Below, piece by piece: positions 54,472 through 63,298 of a DNA stretch of 64,000 nt. This DNA is from Micromonospora acroterricola. GTDB lineage: Bacteria > Actinomycetota > Actinomycetes > Mycobacteriales > Micromonosporaceae. The notes beneath the pieces were generated by a model. It was not told the DNA's origin. It did no database searches and saw nothing but the letters and a program-made list of their open reading frames with translations. The position numbers and the translations under genes are program-made. The stretch spans positions 1-64,000 of the forward strand of contig NZ_QGKR01000211.1 of assembly GCF_003172955.1 (NCBI RefSeq), given 5' to 3'. Within the stretch, counting starts at the first letter, position 1, and each line of letters starts with the position of its first letter.

Positions 54472-55029
54472 TCAGACCTCCAGCAGCTCGGTCTCCTTGT
54501 GCTTGACCAGGTCGTCGATGCTGGCCACGTAGCGCTGGGTCAGGTCGTCCAGCTCCTTCTCGGCGCGGCGACCGTCGTCCTCACCGGCCTCACCGTCCTT
54601 GACGATGCGGTCCAGCTCCTCCTTGCCACGGCGGCGGACGTTGCGGATCGCCACCTTGGCCTCCTCGCCCTTGTGCCGGGCGACCTTGATCATGTCGCGG
54701 CGGCGCTCCTCGGTCATCTGCGGGAGCAGGATGCGCAGCTGGTTGCCCTCGTTGTTCGGGTTCACGCCGAGGTCCGAGTCGCGGATCGCCTTCTCCATGG
54801 CGTTGATCTGCGAGTTGTCGTACGGCTTGATGATCGCCATTCGCGGCTCGGGGATCGCGACGGACGCCATCTGGGTCAGCGGCGTGGGCGTGCCGTAGTA
54901 GTCGATGATGACCTTGGAGAACATGGCGGGGTTCGCGCGACCGGTGCGGATGGCGCCGAACTCCTCCTTGGCGTGCTCGACCGCGCGCTCCATCTTTTCC
55001 TCGGCCTCGAGGAGGGTGTCGTCGATCAC
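54472..55029 (-). CDS. frr: Ribosome recycling factor
   Basis: A 185-residue protein of normal length that, with EF-G, splits post-termination ribosomes. The conserved stretches [20 protein letters not shown] (about 25-44) and RVDILPMTEERRR-like [19 protein letters not shown] (about 102-120) are seen. It lies 86 bp after pyrH and is the last gene of the rpsB-tsf-pyrH-frr group, in the order common to most bacteria. The ATG has a GGAGGCGAGGAGACC leader. Confidence 0.98.
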   Translation of the reverse strand: MIDDTLLEAEEKMERAVEHAKEEFGAIRTGRANPAMFSKVIIDYYGTPTPLTQMASVAIPEPRMAIIKPYDNSQINAMEKAIRDSDLGVNPNNEGNQLRILLPQMTEERRRDMIKVARHKGEEAKVAIRNVRRRGKEELDRIVKDGEAGEDDGRRAEKELDDLTQRYVASIDDLVKHKETELLEV

Positions 55030-55115
55030 CGGTCTCCTCGCCTCCTTCTGTGCTCGTCGTGGGCTCTGCTTGAAGTCGTCAGGACCGCTGCCGCCGTCGC
55101 CGGAGGCGGTGGCGC

Positions 55116-55883
55116 TCAGGCGGTGATCAGGGTGCCGATCTTGTCGCCACCCACCGCGCGGATGATGGTGTCGTCACCCTGCGCGCCGAAGACCAGCATC
55201 GGCAGGCCGTTCTCCATGCAGAGGCTGAACGCCGCCGCGTCCGCCACCCGAAGGTTGCGGCGCAGCGCCTCGGAGAAGGTGATCGAGTCGAGCTTGCTGG
55301 CGGTGGGGTCGATCCGCGGGTCGGCCGTGTAGACGCCGTCCACACCGTTCTTGCTCATCAGCACCACGTCGGCCCGGATCTCCAGCGCCCGCTGGGCGGC
55401 GACCGTGTCGGTGGAGAAGTACGGCATCCCCGCGCCGGCGCCGAAGATGACCACGCGGCCCTTCTCCAGGTGCCGGATCGCCCGCAGCGGAATGTACGGC
55501 TCGGCGACCTGGGCCATGGTGATGGCGCTCTGCACCCGGGTCTCGATGCCTTCCTTCTCCAGGAAGTCCTGCAGGGCGAGGCAGTTCATCACGGTGCCCA
55601 GCATGCCCATGTAGTCGGCGCGCGCCCGGTCCATCCCGCGCTTCTGCAACTCGGCGCCGCGGAAGAAGTTGCCGCCGCCAACCACCACGGAGACCTGCAC
55701 ACCCCGCCGGACCACGGTGGCGATCTGCCGGGCGATGGCCTGGACGACATCCGGGTCGACGCCGATCGCGCCGCCACCGAACACCTCACCGGAGAGCTTC
55801 AGCACCACCCGGCGGGCCCGTCCGGGCGGCGGCGCGGTCGGATCCTCCACCGCCAGCGTCCGGTCACTCACAACCTGCGTCAT
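55116..55883 (-). CDS. pyrH: Uridylate kinase
   Basis: A 255-residue amino-acid-kinase-fold enzyme phosphorylating UMP to UDP. The family stretch [14 protein letters not shown] (about 26-39), the UMP-binding [10 protein letters not shown] (about 66-75), and [11 protein letters not shown]-like [19 protein letters not shown] (about 175-193) are present. The N-terminal 20 residues are longer than in enteric PyrH, which is usual in actinobacteria. It follows tsf by 161 bp, with a stem-loop between them. Confidence 0.98.
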   Translation of the reverse strand: MTQVVSDRTLAVEDPTAPPPGRARRVVLKLSGEVFGGGAIGVDPDVVQAIARQIATVVRRGVQVSVVVGGGNFFRGAELQKRGMDRARADYMGMLGTVMNCLALQDFLEKEGIETRVQSAITMAQVAEPYIPLRAIRHLEKGRVVIFGAGAGMPYFSTDTVAAQRALEIRADVVLMSKNGVDGVYTADPRIDPTASKLDSITFSEALRRNLRVADAAAFSLCMENGLPMLVFGAQGDDTIIRAVGGDKIGTLITA

Positions 55884-55954
55884 CCGCCCCGCCCTTCCCC
55901 ACGCGCACGCCCCGTGCGGCGCGTACCGCGAACCTGCCGCTGCCGACCTTATGT

Positions 55955-56002
55955 GACGAGGAGGCCCCGGTGCCTGTCACGTACACCGGCGGCCTCCTCG
56001 TC
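55955..56002 (-). terminator. Stem-loop between tsf and pyrH
   Basis: A 12-bp stem (55955-55966 with 55991-56002), extendable by GGTG/CACC inside, lies 43 bp after the tsf stop. It could end or attenuate the rpsB-tsf transcript before pyrH-frr. Confidence 0.6.
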
Positions 56003-56044
56003 GACGTCTCCTGCCCACGGACGCCAGCGGCGCCCGGTGACGGC

Positions 56045-56872
56045 TCAGGCCTGGCCGACCTCGAACCGCACGAAGCGGGTGACCTCGATGCCGGCCTCGG
56101 CCAGCACCTGCTTCACCGACTTCTTGTTGTCCGTGACCGACGCCTGCTCGATCAGGACGTAGTCCTTGAAGAAGGCGTTCACCCGACCGTCGACGATCTT
56201 CGGCAGCGCCGCCTCGGGCTTGTTCTCCTCGCGGGCGGTCTGCTCGGCGATGCGCCGCTCGGACTCGACGACCTCGGCCGGCACCTCGTCGCGGGTGAGG
56301 TACTTCGGCCGCATCGCGGCGATCTGCATGGCGACGCCACGAGCGTCCGCGTCACCGGCCTCGTCCGCCTTGCCCGCGTACTGCACCAGCACGCCGACCG
56401 CCGGGGGCAGGTCTTGGGCCTTGCGGTGCAGGTAGACGGCGGTGGTGCCGTCGAGCTTCGCGAAGCGGTTGAGGACCAGCTTCTCGCCGATCTTGGCGGA
56501 CTGCTCCTGGATCAGGTCGGCGACGCTCTTGCCGTCCAGCTCGCTGGCCAGCAGCTCCTCGGCGTTGGTCGCGCCGGAGCGCTCGCCGTGCTCGACGAGT
56601 TGCTGGGCCAGCGCGATGAACGAGTCGGTCTTGGCCACGAAGTCGGTCTCGCAGTTGAGCTCGAGCAGCGCCTGGCCGGAGTGGGCGACGAGGCCGTTGG
56701 CGGCCGTCCGTCCGGCCCGCTTGCCGACGTCCTTGGCGCCCTTGACGCGCAGGATCTCGGTGGCCTTCTCGAAGTCGCCCTCGGCCTCGGTCAGCGCCTT
56801 CTTGCTGTCCATCATGCCGGCGCCGGTGAGGTCGCGGAGCTTCTTGACGTCCGCGGCGGTGAATTGGGACAT
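56045..56872 (-). CDS. tsf: Elongation factor Ts
   Basis: A 275-residue nucleotide exchange factor for EF-Tu. It has the UBA-like N-terminal domain with [20 protein letters not shown] (about 9-28) and the core [20 protein letters not shown] (about 74-93). The length is typical of actinobacteria. It lies 138 bp after rpsB. The gap holds an inverted repeat around a run of six A residues (about 56965-56992) that could form a weak hairpin. Confidence 0.98.
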   Translation of the reverse strand: MSQFTAADVKKLRDLTGAGMMDSKKALTEAEGDFEKATEILRVKGAKDVGKRAGRTAANGLVAHSGQALLELNCETDFVAKTDSFIALAQQLVEHGERSGATNAEELLASELDGKSVADLIQEQSAKIGEKLVLNRFAKLDGTTAVYLHRKAQDLPPAVGVLVQYAGKADEAGDADARGVAMQIAAMRPKYLTRDEVPAEVVESERRIAEQTAREENKPEAALPKIVDGRVNAFFKDYVLIEQASVTDNKKSVKQVLAEAGIEVTRFVRFEVGQA

Positions 56873-57010
56873 GGCTCTCTCTTCGGTGTTGAGACGGCGT
56901 GTGGATGGTCAGAGGTGCCGGTTACCCGGATCCGGGTCGATCGTGCCCGGCGTACCGTCGCCGCCCGCCGCCCGTACGAAAAAACGGACGGCGGGGCAGC
57001 GACGGTGCGG

Positions 57011-57949
57011 TCACTCCGCGGCGACGGTCGCCGGCTGCTCGGTGGCGGCCTGCGCCGGCTGCTCGGCGGCGGCCGGTGCCGACTGCTCAGCGGCGGCCGG
57101 TGCGGGCTGCTCAGCGGCGGCCTGCGCCGGCTGCTCGGCCGGGGCGGCCGACTCGTCGGCCTTCTTCGGCTGCTCGAGCAGCTCACGCTCCCACTCGGTC
57201 AGCGGCTCGTCGCTGGCCACACCCGCCTCGGGCTTCTCGTCGCTGCCCCGGCGACGGCCGGAACGCGCGATGAGACCGTCCGCGACGGCGGCGGCGACGA
57301 CCCTGGTCAGCAGCTCGGCCGAGCGGATCGCGTCGTCGTTGCCCGGGATCGGGAAGTCGACCTCGTCCGGGTCACAGTTGGTGTCCAGCACCGCGATCAC
57401 CGGGATGCCCAGCTTGCGGGCCTCGTCGACGGCGATGTGCTCCTTCTTGGTGTCGACGATCCAGACCGCGGCCGGCAGCTTCTGCATGTCCCGCAGACCA
57501 CCCAGCGTGCGGGTCAGCTTGATCTTCTCGCGGGAGAGCTGCAGGGTCTCCTTCTTGGTGTACCCGGCGGCGGTGCCGCTCAGGTCACCGAGGGCCTCCA
57601 GCTCCTTCATCCGCTGAAGGCGCTTGTACACCGTCTGGAAGTTCGTCAGCATGCCGCCGAGCCAGCGGTGGTTGACGTACGGCTGGCCGACGCGGGTCGC
57701 CTGCTCGGAGATCGCCTCCTGAGCCTGCTTCTTGGTGCCGACGAAGAGGATGCTGCCACCCTCGGCGACGGTCCCACGCACGAACTCGTACGCCTTCTCG
57801 ATGTAGTCGAGGGTCTGGCGCAGGTCGATGATGTAGATGCCGTTGCGCTCGGTCATGATGAAGCGCTTCATCTTCGGGTTCCAGCGCCGGGTCTGGTGCC
57901 CGAAGTGGACACCGCTCTCCAGCAGCTGGCGCATGGTCACGACGGCCAT
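57011..57949 (-). CDS. rpsB: 30S ribosomal protein S2 with extended C-terminal tail
   Basis: A 312-residue S2 protein. The core (about 1-235) has [32 protein letters not shown] and [20 protein letters not shown]. The usual bacterial protein ends near residue 240-260. Here about 70 further residues are rich in Ala, Pro, Glu and Gln with repeats such as [13 protein letters not shown], likely disordered. The ATG at 57949 has a GAGGAG site; an upstream in-frame ATG is less likely. The gene leads the rpsB-tsf group. Confidence 0.97.
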   Translation of the reverse strand: MAVVTMRQLLESGVHFGHQTRRWNPKMKRFIMTERNGIYIIDLRQTLDYIEKAYEFVRGTVAEGGSILFVGTKKQAQEAISEQATRVGQPYVNHRWLGGMLTNFQTVYKRLQRMKELEALGDLSGTAAGYTKKETLQLSREKIKLTRTLGGLRDMQKLPAAVWIVDTKKEHIAVDEARKLGIPVIAVLDTNCDPDEVDFPIPGNDDAIRSAELLTRVVAAAVADGLIARSGRRRGSDEKPEAGVASDEPLTEWERELLEQPKKADESAAPAEQPAQAAAEQPAPAAAEQSAPAAAEQPAQAATEQPATVAAE

Positions 57950-58399
57950 GGTGGGGTACTCCTCAAGATCCCTGGTTGTCACGCCCGGCCGGTGGCCGGG
58001 CGTCCTGGCGCCTGGTCGCCGGCCATGGTGTTCCCGACCAAGATCGGGACCAGGGAGGCCGTCGCCTCACGACGATTCGTGAAGAGGGCGCGCGAGGTCG
58101 ACCGCGCAAGGCGGTCGCCAGTCGAACAGTGTACGCCCCTCAGCCGCCCACCTGCCCCCGGGTACGCGCGACCCCGGCAGCGGTCGACCCACGGCCCCGC
58201 AGCTCGCGCCGCGCGCCGCTCCGCCGTGCGCGCCCGCCGCCCGGCCACAGCCTGCCCATGATCTCGCTGTTTCGTGGAAGGAGTGGCCTCCGCGTTGCCG
58301 GAGGCCACTCCTTCCTGGTTGTTGCATGGGTCATGAGCGGGGGGGACCGGACACGCCTCCGGCCAGCGACGCCCACGGGCCCGCAGGGGCCGCGCCCGC
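57950..58399. other. 450-bp leader and promoter region of rpsB
   Basis: No gene is seen. Near rpsB the transcript could form a hairpin (about 58030-58055, CCCGA/TCGGG around GATCTTGG). A candidate minus-strand -10 (TACACT, 58129-58124) lacks a matching -35. The far end holds the terminator of the repeat-rich membrane protein gene. Confidence 0.45.
58277..58314 (-). terminator. Terminator after the repeat-rich membrane protein gene
   Basis: A 16-bp perfect stem (58277-58292 with 58299-58314) and 6-base loop, 85 bp beyond the stop at 58400. It insulates rpsB from upstream transcription. Confidence 0.8.
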
Positions 58400-59620
58400 T
58401 CAGCCGGCGGCGAGCGCGGCGGCGACGAACAGCACCAGCCCCACGGTCAGGTAGGCGGTCGGCGGGCGCAGCCAACCCCGGCCGCCGTCGGAGAGCGCCA
58501 GTCCACCGGTTCGTAGCCCGTACAGCCCGGTTGCGAAGATCGGCAGGCCGGTAACCAGGAAGATGCCCACCACAACGTTCGCCGCGGACAGCGGATCGCT
58601 GGTCACCCCGGCCAGCAGCACCCGCAACGCCGGGACCTCGAAGATCAGCACCAGCAGGGCGAAGAGCACCGCCAGCGCCGGACGCCGGGTCCGGTAGACG
58701 CCGTCGGCGGCCGGTGGGTACGCCGGCGGCTCCCCCACGGGCAGCTCGCCGCCACGGGGAGCGATCGGCGTCATCGGGCCGGTCGGCATTTCCAGCGGGT
58801 GCGGCTGGTCGCCGCCACGGCCCGGCTCAACGATCGGGTACCCGCCCAGCGGCGCGGGACGAGTCGGGTCCGCGAGCACACCGACCGGCGCCTCAGCGGC
58901 GAGAGCAGCCTCGCGGGCACCGGTCGACGGCGAGGACTCCCGGCCGGCGGTCAACGGCATCGACTCCCGGCCGGCGGTCAACGGCGCGCCCGGGGAAGCC
59001 GCATCCCGGGCGGCCCGGCGGCCCGGCAGCTCACCGGAGACCTCCGACGGGTCGCGGTCCGCCCGCCGCGAGCGGGCTGCCCGGTAACCATCGGCCTCCG
59101 GCCGGGCGTCACCCAGCGGGTCGACCGCGCCGAACCGGCCCGAGTCGGGCTCGGACGCGCCGAACCGCCCGGTCTGGGCCTCGACGGCACCGAAGCGCCC
59201 GGAATCCGGTTCGGAGGTGACGAAGCGCCCGGAATCTGGTTCGGACGTGACGAAGCGCCCGGACTCCGCTTCGGGGGTGCCGAAGCGACCGGTGTTCACC
59301 ACGCCGAAGCGGCCGGAGTCCGGCTCGCCGAGCCGGTCGGGCACCGCCGCGAACCGGCCCGAGTCGCTCTCGGGAGGCGTCAGGTCGGTCCCGCTGGAAC
59401 CGAGCCGGCCCGACTCCCGGCGCCGTCCGGCGCCGGTCTCCTCGCCGTAACGGCCCTCCTCAGCGCCACGCTGATCGGGAACCTGGACCTCGTCGTCCCG
59501 GTACCGCGATTCGCCCGCAGCACGCCACTCCGACTCGCCGTAGCCGCGACCCCGCTCGTCGGGATACCAGCGTGACTCCTGATCTTCGGGAAAGCTCCGT
59601 CGTCCGTCCACGTCCGGCAC
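58400..59620 (-). CDS. Membrane protein with long repeat-rich cytoplasmic region
   Basis: A 406-residue protein. The N-terminal 300 residues are charged and of low complexity with at least eight copies of a DSGRF(G/V) motif (for example [18 protein letters not shown], about 105-122). Three or four hydrophobic segments follow in the last 100 residues ([40 protein letters not shown], and [16 protein letters not shown]). No family is recognised; many actinomycetes have a similar membrane protein next to rpsB. The GTG at 59620 has no strong ribosome site. Function unknown. Confidence 0.78.
   Translation of the reverse strand: MPDVDGRRSFPEDQESRWYPDERGRGYGESEWRAAGESRYRDDEVQVPDQRGAEEGRYGEETGAGRRRESGRLGSSGTDLTPPESDSGRFAAVPDRLGEPDSGRFGVVNTGRFGTPEAESGRFVTSEPDSGRFVTSEPDSGRFGAVEAQTGRFGASEPDSGRFGAVDPLGDARPEADGYRAARSRRADRDPSEVSGELPGRRAARDAASPGAPLTAGRESMPLTAGRESSPSTGAREAALAAEAPVGVLADPTRPAPLGGYPIVEPGRGGDQPHPLEMPTGPMTPIAPRGGELPVGEPPAYPPAADGVYRTRRPALAVLFALLVLIFEVPALRVLLAGVTSDPLSAANVVVGIFLVTGLPIFATGLYGLRTGGLALSDGGRGWLRPPTAYLTVGLVLFVAAALAAG
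59125..59370 (-). repeat. Direct repeats encoding DSGRF motifs
   Basis: Units of 30 or 45 bp with the shared core GAAGCGCCCGGAATC or close variants recur (about 59195, 59225, 59255 and 59280). They code for the SEPDSGRF-type repeats of the membrane protein. Confidence 0.75.
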
Positions 59621-59767
59621 CGTATGCGACCGGCCTCGCCCGCGCCATTTCAGGCCGCCGGGCGGCCCGAAAACCTCGGCACGCTACCGGCCCACCGAAG
59701 TGGGAGCCGAGCGAACGCCGCCATGAGCACGTAATGCTGAGCAGTTCCCAGCGAGCGCCGGGAACTG

Positions 59768-59789
59768 TTCACGATCACGTGGTCGTGAA
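59768..59789. promoter_or_regulatory. 22-bp near-perfect palindrome centred on CACGTG
   Basis: TTCACGA and TCGTGAA arms flank the centre, with a single mismatched pair. It directly follows a GC stem-loop with CAGTTCCC/GGGAACTG arms. It is a good candidate for the binding site of a dimeric regulator. Confidence 0.5.
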
Positions 59790-59906
59790 ATGGGAGGGCC
59801 TTGTCGCCCAGTTGGTCGGTGGAGCGACCGACACGACCGACGCGGCTGGTCGTGCCGGGTGCTGGACAACAGCGCTGGCTAGCACAGTGCGGGCTTGATC
59901 GTCTGG

Positions 59907-59933
59907 TTGTCCACAGGACGGTGGTCGTCCACA
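59907..59933. promoter_or_regulatory. Two DnaA-box-like sites
   Basis: TTGTCCACA (59907-59915) equals the preferred actinobacterial DnaA box. TCGTCCACA (59925-59933) differs at one base. They have the same orientation and an 18-bp centre spacing. The first base of yraN lies 54 bp downstream. Confidence 0.55.
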
Positions 59934-59987
59934 GGGGCCACCGTCGGGGGTCGCGGCGCTCCCGCCCCGGCGGGCACCGTGCCAGCC

Positions 59988-60347
59988 ATGACGAAGCGGA
60001 ACCAGGCGGTCGGCGCGTACGGCGAGCGCTGCGCGACCCGGCACCTGATCGGGGCGGGGCTGCGCCCGGTCGCCCGGAACTGGCGCTGCCCGGACGGGGA
60101 GATCGACATCATCGCGTGGGACGGGCCGGTGCTCGCCTTCTGCGAGGTGAAGACCCGGCGGAACGACAGCTTCGGCACCCCCGCGGAGGCGGTCGTGCCG
60201 GCCAAGGCACGCCGGCTGCGCGGGCTCGCCGCGCGCTGGCTGGCCGAGACCGGGACGACCGCCGACGAGGTGCGGTTCGACGTGCTGTCGGTACGGCTGT
60301 CCGACGCCGGCCCGGCCCTGGTCGACCACCTCAAGGGCGCGTTCTGA
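59988..60347 (+). CDS. yraN: YraN-family (UPF0102) nuclease-fold protein
   Basis: A 119-residue protein with the UPF0102 pattern: NQAVGAYGERCATRHLIGAG, NWRCPDGEIDIIAWDG with the conserved Glu and Asp, and LAFCEVKTRRNDSFGTP (ExK), like a Holliday-junction resolvase fold. The function is not established. It heads a group with the comM-like and dprA genes, a common bacterial arrangement that points to DNA uptake or recombination. The ATG at 59988 is 30 bp before the next gene's end-to-start gap. Confidence 0.93.
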   Translation: MTKRNQAVGAYGERCATRHLIGAGLRPVARNWRCPDGEIDIIAWDGPVLAFCEVKTRRNDSFGTPAEAVVPAKARRLRGLAARWLAETGTTADEVRFDVLSVRLSDAGPALVDHLKGAF

Positions 60348-60377
60348 CATGGGAGGTCGGGCCGGCGGTGACGCGCC

Positions 60378-61898
60378 GTGAGTTACGCCAAGGTGCTCTG
60401 CGTGGGGCTGGTCGGGGTCACCGGCCACCTGGTCGAGGTGGAGGTCGACCTGGCGGCCGGCCTGCCCGCGGTGGTGATCTCCGGGCTGCCGGACACCGCC
60501 CTGCACGAGGCCCGCGACCGGGTCCGCGCCGCCGTCGTCAACTCCGGCCAGCGCTGGCCCAACCGGCGGATCACCCTGAACCTGCTGCCGGCCACGCTGC
60601 CGAAGTTCGGTTCGGCGTTCGATCTGGCCATCGCCGCCGCGCTGCTGGGCGGCTCGGGTGAGCTGCCGCTGCTCCCGTTGGAGGGCGTGGTGGTCCTCGG
60701 CGAGCTGGGGCTGGACGGGACGGTCCGGCCGGTACGCGGGGTGCTGCCAATGGTCGCCGCCGCCGCCCGGGAGGGCGTCACTCGGGTGATCGTTCCGGCC
60801 GCCAACGCCGCCGAGGCGGCCGTCATCCCGGGGATTCGGGTGCGGGCGGTGGACACGCTGCACCGGCTGGTCGCCTTCGTCCGGGACGGCAGCCCGCTGA
60901 TCGAACCACCGGCGGACATCCCGGCGCCGGTCACCGGCGGCCCGGATCTCGCCGAGGTGGCCGGGCAGCACATGGGTCGGCGCGCGCTGGAGGTGGCCGC
61001 CGCCGGCGGGCACCACGTGGCGCTGCTCGGGCCACCGGGGGCCGGCAAGACCATGCTCGCCGAACGACTGCCGTCGATCCTGCCCGAGCTGGACGACGAA
61101 GCGGCGTTGGAGGTGACCGCGCTGCACTCGGTCGCCGGGCTGCTGCCACCGGGCGGCCGGCTGCTGCGCCGCCCGCCGTTCCAGGCGCCACACCATACGG
61201 CGACAGTGCCGTCGCTGGTCGGTGGTGGTTCGGGGCTGGCCCGACCGGGCGCGCTGTCGCTGGCCCACCGCGGGGTGCTCTTTCTCGACGAGGCTCCCGA
61301 GTTCAGCAAGGGTGCGCTGGAGGCGTTGCGTCAGCCGCTGGAGGACGGCCGGGTCCAGTTGAGCCGCAGCGGGGGCGGCACGGTGTATCCCGCCCGGACC
61401 CAACTGGTGCTGGCCGCCAACCCGTGCCCGTGCGCCAAGCCGGCCGGCGATTCGCACTGCGAGTGCACGCCGCTCGTCCGCCGCCGCTACCTGGGCCGGC
61501 TGTCCGGGCCGCTGCTCGACCGGATCGACGTCCAGGTGCGGCTGATGCCGGTTCGCGCGGCGGAGCTGATGTCGTCCCAGGGCGACGCGGAGTCCTCGGC
61601 CGCGGTCGCCGCGCGGGTGGCAGCGGCCCGGCAGGCGGCGGCCACCCGCTGGGCCGGCCTCGGCCACCGGCTCAACGCCGAGGTGGGCGGCCCGCACCTG
61701 CGCCAGCCGCCCTGGCGACTGCCCGGCCGGGACACCGCCGAGCTGCGCGGACGGCTCGACTCCGGCTCGCTGTCGGCACGTGGCTTCGACCGCGTGATCC
61801 GGATGGCCTGGACGATCGCCGACCTGGACGGCCGCGACCGGCCGGACCGGGAGGACGTCCGGGAGGCGATCCAACTACGGACGGGGGAGGCGACGTGA
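60378..61898 (+). CDS. comM: YifB/ComM-family Mg-chelatase-like AAA+ ATPase
   Basis: A 506-residue protein. The N-terminal lon-protease-like fold (about 1-170) is followed by an AAA+ domain with Walker A GPPGAGKTMLAERLPSILP (about 219-237), Walker B GVLFLDEAPEF (about 297-307) and a Cys-rich insertion NPCPCAKPAGDSHCECTP (about 349-366). In naturally competent bacteria ComM is a helicase for branch migration during transformation. Its role in actinomycetes is less clear. The GTG start lies 30 bp after yraN, and the end overlaps dprA by 4 bp. Confidence 0.94.
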   Translation: MSYAKVLCVGLVGVTGHLVEVEVDLAAGLPAVVISGLPDTALHEARDRVRAAVVNSGQRWPNRRITLNLLPATLPKFGSAFDLAIAAALLGGSGELPLLPLEGVVVLGELGLDGTVRPVRGVLPMVAAAAREGVTRVIVPAANAAEAAVIPGIRVRAVDTLHRLVAFVRDGSPLIEPPADIPAPVTGGPDLAEVAGQHMGRRALEVAAAGGHHVALLGPPGAGKTMLAERLPSILPELDDEAALEVTALHSVAGLLPPGGRLLRRPPFQAPHHTATVPSLVGGGSGLARPGALSLAHRGVLFLDEAPEFSKGALEALRQPLEDGRVQLSRSGGGTVYPARTQLVLAANPCPCAKPAGDSHCECTPLVRRRYLGRLSGPLLDRIDVQVRLMPVRAAELMSSQGDAESSAAVAARVAAARQAAATRWAGLGHRLNAEVGGPHLRQPPWRLPGRDTAELRGRLDSGSLSARGFDRVIRMAWTIADLDGRDRPDREDVREAIQLRTGEAT

Positions 61899-63214
61899 GC
61901 GCCGACGAGGAACGCAGGCTGGCCCGCGTGGCACTGACCTGGCTGGCGGAGCCGGGCACCCGCGCGGTACACCGGCTCGTCGAGCGGCTGGGCCCGGTGG
62001 CGGCGTTGGACCTGCTGCTCGACGGCGGCAGCCCGGAGGGCTGGCTGCACACCACGGTGGCCGCGCGGTCGGCAGCCGGCGACGCCCGGGCGGTGGCGGC
62101 CGAGGCGCTGGACCGGGCGGACCGACTCGGGGCCCGGCTCGTCACCCCGGACGACGACGAGTGGCCGGCACGGGTGGCCGGCCTGGCCACGCTGCGGATG
62201 CCGGACGTCACGCGCCGGGTGGACGGCGAGACCGCCCCGCCGCTCTGCTTCTGGGTACGCGGGAGCTGGCCGTTGGGCGAAGCCCTGGACCGCTCGGTGG
62301 CCGTGGTCGGGGCGCGGGCGGCCACCGGCTACGGCCAGCACGTCGCCACCGAGTTGGGGTACGGCCTGGCCGAGCGGGACTGGACGGTGGTCTCCGGCGG
62401 CGCGTTCGGCATCGACGCGGCCGCCCACCGCGGCGCCCTCAACGCCGGCGGGCTGACCGTCGCGGTGCTGGCCTGCGGACTGGACCGGCCGTACCCGATG
62501 GGCAACACCGCCCTCTTCGACCGGATCGCCGACACCGGGCTGCTGGTGAGCGAGTGGCCACCCGGCGCCGAACCGCTGCGACCCCGGTTCCTGATCCGCA
62601 ACCGGGTCATTGCCGGCGCCACCCTCGGCACCGTCGTCGTGGAGGCGTCGGCGCGCAGCGGCGCGACGCAGACGGCCCGCCGGTCCATCTACACCGGCCG
62701 GGCGACCATGGTCGTGCCCGGGCCGGTGACCTCGGCGATGTCCGTCGGTGCGCACGAACTGCTCCGCGAGTTCCCGAAGGCTCGCCTGGTCACCGGGGTG
62801 GCCCACGTGCTGGAGGAAGTGGGGCGCATCGGCGCGGACCTGGCCCCGCTGGCCCGGGGGCCGCAGCGACCGACCGACGCGCTCGACGACGACGCGCGGT
62901 CGGTGCTGGAGGCGCTACCCCGTCGGGGCGCACGCGGCGTGGACCTGCTGGCGGCCCGGGCCGGTGTCGACGTACGGACCGCGCTGCGCAAACTGTCCCT
63001 CCTGGAGGAGCTGTCCCTGGTGGTACGCCGCGACGACGGTTACGCCCTCGCGCCGCCCGCGCAGGCGAAGCGCACGAGGTCCGCCAGCCCGGAGCCGACA
63101 CCGACGGCACCGGCGTCACGAGCAGCATCGGGTTCGGCGACACCGGCACGGGCCACACCCGCGTCGGCGACACCGGCACCGTCGCGGCCGGCGGTGCGCG
63201 ACGCGCAGCCGTAG
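61895..63214 (+). CDS. dprA: DNA-processing protein DprA
   Basis: A 439-residue protein that binds single-stranded DNA and loads RecA in transformable bacteria. The SAM-like N-terminal part (about 1-70) is followed by the Rossmann-type DprA domain with VAVVGARAATGYGQHVATEL, VVSGGAFGIDAAAHRGAL (about 166-183) and RNRVIAGATLG, then a winged-helix part (about 325-385, VLEALPRRGARGVDLLAARA). The last 45 residues are Ala/Pro/Thr-rich and not conserved. The GTG at 61895 overlaps comM by 4 bp. Confidence 0.96.
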   Translation: MSADEERRLARVALTWLAEPGTRAVHRLVERLGPVAALDLLLDGGSPEGWLHTTVAARSAAGDARAVAAEALDRADRLGARLVTPDDDEWPARVAGLATLRMPDVTRRVDGETAPPLCFWVRGSWPLGEALDRSVAVVGARAATGYGQHVATELGYGLAERDWTVVSGGAFGIDAAAHRGALNAGGLTVAVLACGLDRPYPMGNTALFDRIADTGLLVSEWPPGAEPLRPRFLIRNRVIAGATLGTVVVEASARSGATQTARRSIYTGRATMVVPGPVTSAMSVGAHELLREFPKARLVTGVAHVLEEVGRIGADLAPLARGPQRPTDALDDDARSVLEALPRRGARGVDLLAARAGVDVRTALRKLSLLEELSLVVRRDDGYALAPPAQAKRTRSASPEPTPTAPASRAASGSATPARATPASATPAPSRPAVRDAQP

Positions 63215-63217
63215 GCT
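63212..63217 (+). promoter_or_regulatory. TAGGCT -10-like hexamer before a leader ORF and xerC
   Basis: TAGGCT overlaps the dprA stop codon and is followed by 6 bases and a GTG at 63224. This is the leaderless spacing seen at map. Confidence 0.4.
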
Positions 63218-63223
63218 GGTGGC

Positions 63224-63298
63224 GTGCCAGCTGTCAGCGGAGGTACGCGGACCCGGCGACCGACCCGCACCGCGGTGCGGCGGGTCTCGGGGCGATGA
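63224..63298 (+). CDS. Possible 24-codon leader ORF coupled to xerC
   Basis: A GTG, 6 bp after a TAGGCT hexamer, opens a 24-codon frame rich in Arg and Thr (GTRTRRPTRTAVRRVSGR). Its TGA overlaps the ATG of xerC (ATGA). Ribosomes ending here could restart at xerC, which otherwise has no clear ribosome site. It is too short to be sure. Confidence 0.35.
   Translation: MPAVSGGTRTRRPTRTAVRRVSGR

Larger units (their letters stand above)
59621..59987. other. 367-bp divergent gap with palindromes and DnaA boxes
   Basis: No gene is seen. The gap separates the membrane protein gene from yraN and holds a hairpin (59742-59749 with 59760-59767), a 22-bp palindrome (59768-59789) and two DnaA-type boxes (59907-59933). 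Confidence 0.6.

Noticed and set aside
58118-58135. A LexA (SOS) box upstream of rpsB
   Set aside because: TCGAACAGTGTACGC matches only the left half of the actinobacterial palindrome; the right half (GTTCGA) is missing.
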